64,000 nucleotides of DNA from NCBI GenBank assembly GCA_964036045.1, contig OZ038392.1, positions 40,586,806 to 40,650,805 of the forward strand. The letters run 5' to 3'. Numbering within the stretch: the stretch's first letter is position 1; each line of letters opens with the position of its first letter. This DNA comes from Eutreptiella sp. 'Long Island Sound 2002'. Lineage: Eukaryota > Euglenozoa > Euglenophyceae > Eutreptiales > Eutreptiaceae. A program made the position numbers and the translations under genes. Below the pieces are notes generated by a model. That model saw only the letters and a list, made by a program, of their open reading frames with translations. It was not told the DNA's origin and made no database searches. Shown piece after piece: positions 55,829 to 64,000 of the stretch.

Positions 55829-56957
55829 AGGTAAGGTGAGTAAGCCCAGGAGCAGCCACCCCCTGGTGGAGTTCGTGATCGTGAGGTAAGTTTGGCAGGT
55901 TTGCCAAAAACAACGCGTCCACTCGTGCATGCTCGTGCATTCACACACGCATTAAAGGGTAGGCCACGCGAAATGTGCACGGTAAACCTTGTTTAGGTTA
56001 CCCAGGGGCTCCTCGGTACGTTCTTTAAGAGAACCTGAGGAGTCTCTTAACGCTTGCTTGCTTGACAAGGCGTGTTTGTGGACAGTGTATTATAGGTCAC
56101 ACTGAGAAGCGTATAATACGTGGAGTGTGGCTTGGTTCCTCCGCCGCAAACATCCCTTCATTGGCCTTTGCTTTACAGGTGGGCAGGTAGGGTGATTGGT
56201 GCAGCAGCATACCATTTTTTCCTGCCCTGCTAAACAAGGGCGCTGATCACACAAACAATTGACTGCACCTCCGCCAGGAGTGGCGAGGGCAGTTCGACTT
56301 CATCAACATCCACGCTGTGCACGCATCAAGAGCACCTCTTCCCTCCAAGCCCTAGCAGGGGAAACGCGTTGTGGCGTCCTCTGTTAGGCCACAGTTGCTT
56401 AGCAGCGCTGTGTTCTCTTGTCTTCTTCACAGGAGGGTCATTAGGACCCACGACGTGATCTTCAACCACACCCAGTAGAGTGTGCGTGTAGGAGTGGTAG
56501 TCCTGAGTGGGGGCTTGAGCCAGTTGCAGAAGTGCTGCCCACCAGGATGGTGCCACTGTAGGGTGTGGAGGACCTGTAGTGCGTGTGTCACTGTCCCACC
56601 CGTTTACTGCAATTTTAGCAGGGTTGGTGGGCTGTGGCAGTGGTTAGGTCAGCGTTTTGGCCACTTAGCAAAGTGGCGTTTTCATGCCTTCATAGCTTTT
56701 GGCCACCCCTCCCTGTAGTAGACAGATAGGTAGGGAAAACAATACCTGGATTGGTACGCTGGGTATTCCCCCAAGGTTTTGCGCCAGCACAGAAATTGGG
56801 CGCTTAGGGGAGGGGAGACCCGGGGCGTACCCCGTGGCATCAATAAGACAACCCTCCAGGTTTAGCAAGCGTGCAGACTTGGGTATAATTAGGACACCAC
56901 TTCTGCGGCTTGCTCTCAGGACCTTAGGAATAGCACACTCACACATACGCTTAGGCA
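55829..56957. repeat. 1.1-kb structured repeat, copy B; probable 3' LTR
   Basis: Homologous to copy A. Its right edge ends ...CGCTTAGGCA at about 56,957, only 15 bases beyond the stop of the gypsy pol polyprotein (56,972). That is where a 3' LTR of this minus-strand element should begin, with TG on the minus strand. No clear polypurine tract separates them, so LTR identity is likely but not certain. Hairpins lie at 56,009-56,042, 56,262-56,294, about 56,349-56,388 and about 56,771-56,794. Confidence 0.6.
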
Positions 56958-56971
56958 GGTAAGGGTAAGGT

Positions 56972-57409
56972 TCAGTCCCTAGCTTTAGTCTTGGAGGCAA
57001 GCGTCTCAGCGAGCCTCAGCAACTCACCAAGGTTGTTCTGGGACAAGTAGTCAACCAGAACTGAGTTTAGGCGTCCCTCAGGTAGAACAAACGCAGAGAA
57101 GGGCTCCCAGGTGGCCTCTTTGACTCCAAACCCTTCCCAGAGCGTGAGGAAGCGCCAACTCTGGCGATAGCAGTGGCGTAGGACAGACTTCACCAGGTAG
57201 AAGCCCTCCTTAGCCATCTCCTCGGCGTTCATGTCCGGGAGTTCCCCTTCAACTTCCATAGGGCTGGCAGCCCCTTCCAGGTCTAGGGCGGCGATTTCCT
57301 CGTCGTTCAGTTCCCACTCCTCCCCACAGAGGTCTTCAGGATCATAGTAGCGCTTCAGGTGTTGAGCAGCGCACACCAGGGTCCCCCCTAGGCGGGGAGA
57401 ATACCGCAA
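56972..57409 (-). pseudogene. Integrase C-terminus with chromodomain
   Basis: It continues the integrase after a frameshift near 57,400 (RYSPRLGGTLVCAAQHLKRY is the end of the beta-barrel/GPY-F-like module). An acidic linker follows. The chromodomain covers about residues 75-125 (YLVKSVLRHC, LTLWEGFGVKEATWEPFSAF, then VLVDYL), with the Trp and Glu positions typical of the methyl-lysine-binding fold (WEGF, TWEP). The polyprotein ends KTKARD at 56,972. Confidence 0.8.
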
Positions 57410-58863
57410 GATGGACGGTGTCCATCCACTGATAGAATCTTGTACGGCACGAAGTACGGGTCATCGCCGGTAGAGCGTGGCCAGGCGGGTAGTCGACTGT
57501 GGTGCACCAGCACCCAGTCCCCCTCTTGGTACGTGGCCGGTAATCGGTGCTTGTTCTTCTTGTTCCACTGACGCTCCCTCACTCTCTGGAGCATAGCCTT
57601 GGCCTTGTCCACCTTCGCTTGTTGCTCTTGGACCCATTCACCCACAGAAGAATGGGTGTCCTCTGGATAGGGGGCATGTAGGAACCATGCCGGGCGCCCT
57701 AGGAATAGCTCATGGGGCGGGTAGCCAGTAGCTGAACTCTCTTGGGAGTTCATCATCAAGGATATGACGGGGAGTAGTCTCACCCAGTCTCTGGTGCGTT
57801 CAGTTTTGCACCATATCCGTACATTCTCCTTCAGGACACAGATCTGTCGCTCACATAGGGGGTTGCTCGTGTGCGAGTAGGGAATCCCCGTAGACACCTG
57901 GACATTGAGGAATGTCAGGACCCTCTTGTACCAACCGGTATCTGAGCGTACTCGTACGTCCTCATCGGAGTTGATCTCCTTGGGCGCCCCATAGACACAA
58001 AACCACTCCTCCAGGAGTATCTTGATAGTCTCCTCCCCGGCAATGTGCTTGGTACATGGGAACACCCTGGTAAACCTGGTCAACCCACAGGTCACCACGA
58101 GGGCGAAGTCATAGCCCCCGAACTTCGGCATCTCCGTGTAGTCCACGTATAGAACACTGTTAGCACAGTGACGGATGGGCAGGGTCGAGTAGAGACCTCT
58201 GTCCCTGATATCCCCTGGTTTGCAGGACCTGCACGGGCACTTGTCCACGATAAGCTGGAGGGTTTTCCGCAGTTGGTCGTCAGTCCACGTAGTGTGGAAC
58301 CACTGCTTGAACAGCCTCAGGGTACGGTCAGCACCCACATGACCGCTGGACTCATGGGTCCACTTCAGCAGCGCTGGGACTCTGTCACTAGGCAACACAA
58401 TGCGGTCCTCGTGCCAGAGGTAGCTCTTGTCCCTCTTCCACTGATCTTGGTTGACCAGGAGGGGTTCAAGGCGTTTTTCCAGACGCTTGTAGATATCCCC
58501 AAACTCCTTCAGGTACTCCGATTGTTGGAGTCCATCCAGGGGGCGTATCATCGTCATGTTGAGGTCCAAGTGGACGTCCATACGGCTGAACGCCTCCTTA
58601 GCCAGCGCTTCAGACCGGGCACCGATCAGGGCGTCGAAGTTGTTGCGGCTGATGTAGTCTGCACACTCGTTCTTCACTCCCTGGATATGGTGTACCGTCA
58701 GCCGTAGTTGACTGAGGTAGGTCCACCAGCGCCGTAGCTTGGCCTTCTCAGGTGGGGGACCCTTCTGGAAACTGCGGACCGGTTCTTGGTCGCACAGCCA
58801 GACCACAGCATTACTCCCCAACAGTCGTGCTTGTGAGGATAGCACCAGCATACCCGCGAGCAA
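57388..58863 (-). pseudogene. RNase H C-terminus and integrase (HHCC, DDE)
   Basis: The first ~75 residues finish RNase H (TYEKELLAGM just upstream, VVWLCDQEPV, then HHIQGVKNECADYISR). Integrase follows. The zinc-binding HHCC segment is THESSGHVGADRT followed by CPCRSC. The catalytic Asp and Glu are in VLYVDYTEM, EINSDEDVRV and SNPLCERQI; spacing from the third Asp of that set to the Glu is 35, from the first 37. WVLVHHSRLP marks the C-terminal barrel. The frame ends at 57,388 through a frameshift. Family function: inserting the cDNA into the genome. The frame is shared with RT, interrupted upstream by TAG at 58,909. Confidence 0.85.
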
Positions 58864-58908
58864 TTCCTTCTCATAGGTGGAGTAGTTCCCCCTGGCCTGG
58901 TTCCACTT

Positions 58909-59214
58909 CTAGTTCCACTGGCCCAGAGGTACTAGGACCCACTTGTCGTCAGGGTAGCTGTGCTTGAGGGTTCCATCTCGGTTAAGACCTTCCGTCCCCC
59001 ATTGGGAAATGGCCGAGTCGAACTCCTCCTTCTCTAGTGCTTGCCATTGGAACAACGTTCCACCACCGCCCACATTGCTGGCGTCGGTCACCAGGATAAT
59101 CTCCCCTTGTGCTCTAGGCACGCCCAAGCACTTAGCGTTGGCCACCTTGTCTTTGAGCTCGTCAAACGCTTGTTGCTCTTGTGGGCCCCAGCGCCAAGTA
59201 GTACTCTTCTTGAT
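58909..59214 (-). pseudogene. RNase H N-terminal part, flanked by stops
   Basis: Same frame as the RT before it and the integrase after it. EIILVTDASNVGGGG gives the first catalytic Asp of gypsy-type RNase H. Upstream WGPQEQQAFDELK is the usual RT/RNase H connection. It is bounded by an in-frame TGA (59,215-59,217) and TAG (58,909-58,911). RNase H removes the RNA strand during cDNA synthesis. Confidence 0.85.
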
Positions 59215-60264
59215 TCAGTCCGTCAGAATGGCGCTGGTGTAGGTGAAGTTTTTGATATGGCGGCGATAGAAGTTGCACGCCCCAATGAAACTGCGTACAT
59301 CATGAAGTCCTTTCTTGGGGTCTTCGTGTCGTACCGTAGCATCCATCAGAGGTTTGGCCTTAGAGGCCGCTGGGGTCCACCACCCATAGCCAACGTCAAA
59401 CCCCAGGTACTGCATGGTCTCCTGCATGAACTCACACTTCTCCAGCTTGGGTCGTGTGTGGTTCTCCTGGCAGACCGCAAAGAACTCACCCAAGAGGATT
59501 AGGTGACCCCCCTGCGTATCGGTCCCGAGGCATACATCGTCGATGTGAGCCTCCATCTGGGCCCCAAGGGATATAAGCTCCTGCACCTTAGGTCTGCTTC
59601 GTAGGATGGACAAGATCTTGTTCATCAGCTCTTGGAATAGAGCGGGTGCGTTGGCCACACCAAACGGCATGACCTTCCACTTGAACACCCTCCCCTGAGG
59701 GGTGATGAAGGCCAGTAGTTCCTGTGCGTTGGGCGTCAGGTCCACTTGCCAGAATCCACTCCTCTTGTCCATCTTGGTCTTGTAGCAAAAGGAGGCTATC
59801 TTCTCAAAGGTAGACTCCATATCAGGAATGGACCCTGAGTGGTTCAGCGTTTTCTTGTTCAGCTCTCCGTAGTCCACTACCAGCCGTTTGGCTCTAGACC
59901 CAGGCTTAGCCACCAGGAAACAGGGGCTGCAGTGTAGGGGGTAGTCCCCGTCCTTGTACTCCAGGACTAGGCCAGCGTGGATACATTCTTGTATCTGTCG
60001 CTCGATCTCGTCGGCCTGCTCTTTGGGAGCTGGATAGGGTCTCCTCCGGATCTTGTGACCCACAAACTCGGGTTTCAGCTTGAGGTCCATCTGTACCAGC
60101 TTGTCACATGAGGCTGGAGGGGGTAGTTCTCCGAACACCACCAGATAGGTCCTTATAAGCTTCTGCACCCGCGGGTCCAATAGCTTGATCTTGTCCTCCA
60201 TGTCCTCGTCAGAGTGTAAGTTGCTTGCCCCCTGAGTAATAGATGTCGGGAGGTGATCCTCCAT
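59215..60264 (-). pseudogene. Reverse transcriptase domain
   Basis: About 350 residues with ordered gypsy RT motifs: IRRRPYPAPKEQADEI before the fingers, LVVDYGELNKKT, KMDKRSGFWQVDL (motif A Asp), FKWKVMPFGVANAPALFQ (motif B), AHIDDVCLGTD (motif C, IDD in place of YVDD) and LGFDVGYGWWTPA (thumb). All three catalytic Asp are present. The frame ends at a TGA, beyond which homology continues without a shift. Upstream it is joined to the protease region by frameshifts. Confidence 0.9.
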
Positions 60265-60290
60265 CGACTCTTCGCCCTTGGTAGTGTCCT

Positions 60291-60650
60291 TCAGCCCTTA
60301 AGGTCTTGTTCAACCATCTCCTGTGGACGATGGCAACATAGGCACGCTCGAGGGGGTTCACAGACACATTCCTCCGAGAGGTCATCCTCCTCTGGGGTCC
60401 TCACATGGGTACCCCACACGCTCTTCATGAGCTTAAGATCTACCTCCCTTTCCCAGGTGGTGATCTTCTGTTCGAGGTCCTCCTTCAATCGGAATAGATC
60501 TCCCATACGTCCTTGCTTCAGTGGCCATGAGCTGTGGGTAGGCTTAGCGTAGCATAGTTTTTTCGCCACCAACTTCCTCTTGGAGTCCACATACTCCCTT
60601 AGCCTGGATCCAAGGTCCAGCTCTTTGTCCACGGGGTCTTCCACCCTCAT
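60291..60650 (-). pseudogene. Protease-RT linker region
   Basis: A coherent frame of about 120 residues (YVDSKRKLVAKKLCYAKPTH, LEQKITTWEREVDLKLMKSV) in a different phase from the protease before it and the RT after it. It is probably the spacer of one original pol frame, so two single-base frameshifts flank it. No domain is recognised. Confidence 0.6.
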
Positions 60651-60664
60651 GGAGAGTAGGGGCT

Positions 60665-61855
60665 TCAGTGGGGCGACTCGGCGTTCTCCACTTCCTCCAC
60701 ACAGGTCTGCACGAAGAAGGCGTCGTGCTCAGTTTCGTCATCTGAGTGGATAGAGCTAGGTAGCTCGGATAGTCCACACTCAGAGACTCCATCAGGAACA
60801 GGTACATGACAGGGAGAGTTGGGGGCGTTGGTGTCAGTCACGACGTACTCATCTCCTCCGGGTATAGTCACAATAGCATCTTGAGGTCGTAGTCGATCCT
60901 TCAAGTCACCCAAGGCGAGTCCATCGCTTTCTCGTTGTATAGCCTGGACCAGTGTCGGGTCCAGATCCTCCCAGGGGATGGAGGTAAGACCTCCGTCCAC
61001 CACGCTGAGCATACTCCCCCATCCGGGTTTCCCAATTGGCGTCTTACGCCCCAGAGGCACGTAGATGGCCTCATCAGGCAACCAAGCAGAGCTGATAGTC
61101 AGCCTGTCCAGGAGGTTTCGCCAGTACTCGTTGCCCCCACGGGCTCCCCAATCGGGGGAACATAGGACCATACGGGAACGTTCCAAGGCCACCTTGGTCA
61201 GGACCTTCCGCAGTTCACTGAACTTGGGGTTCCCGTAGGCCATCCCAAAAGAGGGCCAGTAAAATTTGTAGCTGCAGTTCTTCCCCTTGCTGCAGTAAAG
61301 GTCCAGTACATGCTGCTTGTCGCTGGCGAACAACTCCACACTCAGGTCTTCTCTAGAGTAACCCAACTCCTTCAGACCTTGGTCTAGGACTTCCCCCAAT
61401 AGTTGATAGTCCTCAGTTTTGGAGGCCGCCATCATGTTCGAGGGCTTCTCCTTCGATAGCCTCAGGTAACTCGAGGTATGTTCCGACTGCGCCAGTGGCA
61501 CAGACTCTCTGCCACTGCCGTGGTCCACGTAGAGGAGGTAGGGCGCTTGCAGCGTCAGGGATTGTATCTGGGAGTGCTGCACGAAGAAGTCAATCCCCAA
61601 TACAAAGTCGAACGCCTCAGTGTCCATCACATAGAACCGATAAGCGATAGTCCGGGAGCCCATAGGTACCTCAACTTCACAGTCCCCGCAGCTGTGCACC
61701 ACATGTCCATCCCCCATTCGTAGAGCCGCGGTGGTCATGGTGTTCTTCAGGCTCGCACAAGGTAAAATTTTCTTGGCCACTATAGATATGGTGGCGCCAG
61801 TATCCAATACCCCCAGGTATTCGCGTCCCCCTAGTCGGATACGTACCCCAAACAC
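60665..61855 (-). pseudogene. Retroelement aspartic protease and following spacer
   Basis: YLGVLDTGATISIVAKK near the start carries the DTG active site of retropepsins, followed by FDFVLGIDFF, the second conserved strand (usually LGxDFL). The remainder (about 300 residues) is a spacer with no recognised domain. The frame is the same as gag's; between them lie TAG at 62,213 and TGA at 61,886. Retropepsins cleave the polyprotein into working parts. Confidence 0.85.
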
Positions 61856-62212
61856 CAGGTCTTGGGTGCCCCCGGAGCGTCCCCGTCAGAACTCCGCGGG
61901 ACAGGTCACCTCGAACCCCTTGTTCCGCAATTTGCCGGCCATCCTCATGAAACGGCTCCTCTTCTTAGCGTTGCCGTCATCACCACCTTCATGCTCACGC
62001 TTGGCTCCTTGTTCTTGCTGGGCCTGCGTTTGTGAGCGTGTGGTAGGACCAGACTGCCCTCCAGAGGGCTCGGAGTTCCCCCCTGGATTAGGGTTGGGGT
62101 TGCCTCCGTTCTTGTCCTTGTTCTTGTTGTCCTTGTCTGGCTGGCGGTTACTGCCTCCTCCTCGTCCACCTTGACTCTTGTCTTGCCCTTGTCCACGTCC
62201 TTTCGACTTGCC

Positions 62213-63986
62213 CTAGCGGGAGTCGTTGCCTTTGCCTTTGCCTCCACCTTTGCCGGAGCCTTTGCCAAGATCTTCACCCTTAAGCTTAGCCGATAGGCGT
62301 TGCTTATGGTAGCACTCATCCTCGTAGTGCTTCCGCTTCCCACAGAAGGCACACGTGATGGTGCACCTGTAATGATCCGGCAGCTTCGCTTTGGCGCCGG
62401 TGTTCTTCTCCTGCTGCTTCCCCTGGACTACAAAGCAGTCTCGCTGCTCGCAGTCAGGGGCGTGCTGCAGATGGCCCTTCTCGTCTCTGGCATCACACCA
62501 GAAGAGGTCCTTGACGTTCTCCATGATACGGGCGTGGGCGTGTTTGGGGGTAGTCCCCTGCCCAGGTCGGGACCCTTGGTACCCTTTGCCATTGCCTCCA
62601 GAGCCTCCTCCTCCAGGACGGTAGTTGTTCAGGTGCTGGTCGCTCTCCTTCTCCAGCGCCAGCTCCAGGAGTAGCACGCATAGATCCTCGTAGCGGAGGG
62701 ATCTAGCCTTGCGCTCTGCCGTCGAACGGCACTCGTCCCACAGCTCTCGAGGGAGCTTGGCCACCAACCAGAACAGGAGGTCGTCGCTGCTGTAGGAACC
62801 GGGCGTCAATCGTCCAGCCCAGTGATCCAGGTCAGCCAACAGCTCTGAGACCCTGCCAGGTTTGGGGTTGTTGGGCAGCACGGGCAGGTTCTGGATCTCG
62901 GCCCTGATGGAGAGGTCGGTTTCATAGGTTGGGTACTGCCTCTCCAAGGCAACCAACACATCGGGAAAGGTGGCGGAGTTAGTCACAATCTGCCTGACCT
63001 GCTTCTCCAGGTACTTGGTCTTGCAGCACTGCAGGAGCAGATCGCACTTGACCCGTCCACTAGCGTGGGTTTGCCCGGTCAATCGGAGAAACCGCCAAAA
63101 TTCTCAGCGAACTCGCTGAGGTCCTTGCCTGTGAACTCAGGCAGGTTCACCATGATCTTGGAGGTGGCAATAGCCTTCGCCTCCTGAGACCTGCGTCCCT
63201 CAGGGCGTCGGGTCTTCCTCTTCTTCTTCTTCTTCTTCCCACTTGGGTTCTCGGGGTCCTCCGGGTCATCGTCCTCCGAGGGCGAAGCAGAAGTCATAGA
63301 CGGCGGCTCATCATGGGAGGGGTCTCCGCCTAGATCACTACAGCCATAAGGCTCCACGTCCACCCCAGCCCCCCAGCACCCCAGCACCCCAGCCCCAGCC
63401 GGTCCAGCTCGGGCCTCGTAGAGTTCGTCACGTGGCTGTAGGGCGGCTGGGCCGTTCTCGGTATGAAAGGACTTCTCGGTATCGCTGCAGGGGTCGGCAT
63501 CGGTCGGCTCCTCAGGCTCCCCAGGGTGTTTGTCAGCCCTGCCACCAGGTGGTTGGCCTGTACTCGGTGGGGTGACACTCCCACCGTGGTAGGTGACGCT
63601 TGGGGCAGTATCATCAGCAGCTCCAGTTTCTCTCGGATCTCTTGAGTGAGGTCACCAACAATTTTAGAGGTGGCTCCTCGGAGCACCTCGTTGATCTCCG
63701 ACCGCGTCAGGGACCTGTTGGAGGATCTCCCCGATCCTCTACTCCTGCCTCCAAGAGACTCAGGTCCTCTCCTCAACCCACTCAAGGTTGCATACCCAGG
63801 AACATCCACATAGGCGGCTCCCGTAGCGGGTAGTGGATGGTAATAGTCAGCCGCATACCATCGTGGCGCGGAACTGGAGGCCACCGGCTCACTGGCAGTA
63901 GTTGCCTCAGGAAACGCAGTGGTAGGTGGGCCCAAACCATAGGCAGGGTAGGGAGGCATACCAGTAAAGCCTGTGCCCTCTGCCAT
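62213..63986 (-). pseudogene. Gag with CCHC knuckle, two frameshifts
   Basis: It starts at Met 63,986 (MAEGTGFTGMPPYPAYGLG). A frame change near 63,360 leads to a basic KKKKKKRKTRRPEGRR stretch. A second, near 63,090, falls between SEFAENFG and RLTGQTHASGR. The middle (CKTKYLEKQVRQIV through DDLLFWLVAKLPRELWDE) is the retrotransposon gag capsid-like region. The zinc knuckle is CAFCGKRKHYEDEC (C-x2-C-x4-H-x4-C). A Gly/Lys tail ends at TAG (62,213), after which the same frame continues Gly/Gln/Asn-rich toward the protease. Gag packages the element RNA into particles. Confidence 0.85.
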
Positions 63987-64000
63987 AGGCGGGTTGGTTA

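Larger units (their letters stand above)
56972..64000 (-). mobile_element. Ty3/gypsy chromovirus-like element, partial, decayed
   Basis: On the minus strand the order is gag (CCHC), protease, reverse transcriptase, RNase H, integrase and chromodomain, the Ty3/gypsy order with the C-terminal chromodomain that marks chromoviruses. Chromodomains steer integration to particular chromatin. Gag starts at 63,986, so the leader and 5' LTR lie beyond the right edge. Four in-frame stops and at least five frameshifts inactivate it. The likely 3' LTR is at 55,829-56,957. Confidence 0.9.

Noticed and set aside
52873-56957. Copies A and B as the two LTRs of one 4-kb element
   Set aside because: LTRs of one insertion start identical; these are strongly diverged, and the DNA between them has no element genes.
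58909-62215. Alternative genetic code (TAG as Gln, TGA as Arg)
   Set aside because: TGA as Arg is unknown, frameshifts show that the elements are decayed, and the WW/U-box gene reads with the standard code.

Overview
The window is nuclear DNA of a microbial eukaryote. Genes are split by canonical GT-AG introns, there are LINE-type and Ty3/gypsy-type retroelements, and nothing looks like a bacterial operon. One spliced gene is related to the basal-body/centriole protein CEP164, so the organism probably builds flagella. Its lineage (an alga or other protist such as an alveolate or stramenopile) cannot be fixed from the sequence. Most of the window is repeat or decayed mobile element. Nearly all host exons I can support lie on the minus strand.

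Layout. 0-11.4 kb: scattered minus-strand exons (ends at 1216, 1821, 4412 and 11130), perhaps one or more long-intron genes. Their introns hold tRNA-like repeats, a LINE 3' tail, a mosaic of inverted repeats (6.3-9.45 kb) and CA microsatellites that touch two splice donors. 12-23.6 kb: a decayed LINE. ORF1 has a CCHC zinc knuckle and an Arg/Ser tail. ORF2 has an AP endonuclease, reverse transcriptase, RNase H and a Cys/His end, followed by a 3' tail of CCAAAA repeats. Between the two parts sits a 2.76-kb segment (15,567-18,323) bounded by 49-bp terminal inverted repeats; it carries Cys-rich ORF remnants and a 48-bp hairpin minisatellite. 24-30.8 kb: two unassigned minus-strand exons, a dispersed repeat present twice and a quasi-palindromic stretch. 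31.0-33.5 kb: the best host gene, six exons on the minus strand, joining a CEP164-like N-terminus and WW domain to a complete U-box. 35.9-49.7 kb: about 19 tandem units of a 719/730-bp satellite, each with a 23-bp-stem hairpin. 49.7-57 kb: little coding sequence, tRNA-like fragments and two diverged copies of a ~1.1-kb repeat whose predicted hairpins keep pairing through compensatory changes. 57-64 kb: a Ty3/gypsy chromovirus-like element on the minus strand, running off the right edge, with gag, protease, RT, RNase H, integrase and chromodomain in order but broken by four nonsense codons and several frameshifts.

The most useful new observations are the WW/U-box gene model, the covarying hairpins in the 1.1-kb repeat, and the satellite hairpin that coincides with a rearrangement breakpoint. 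All assignments come from reading the sequence; no database search was possible.
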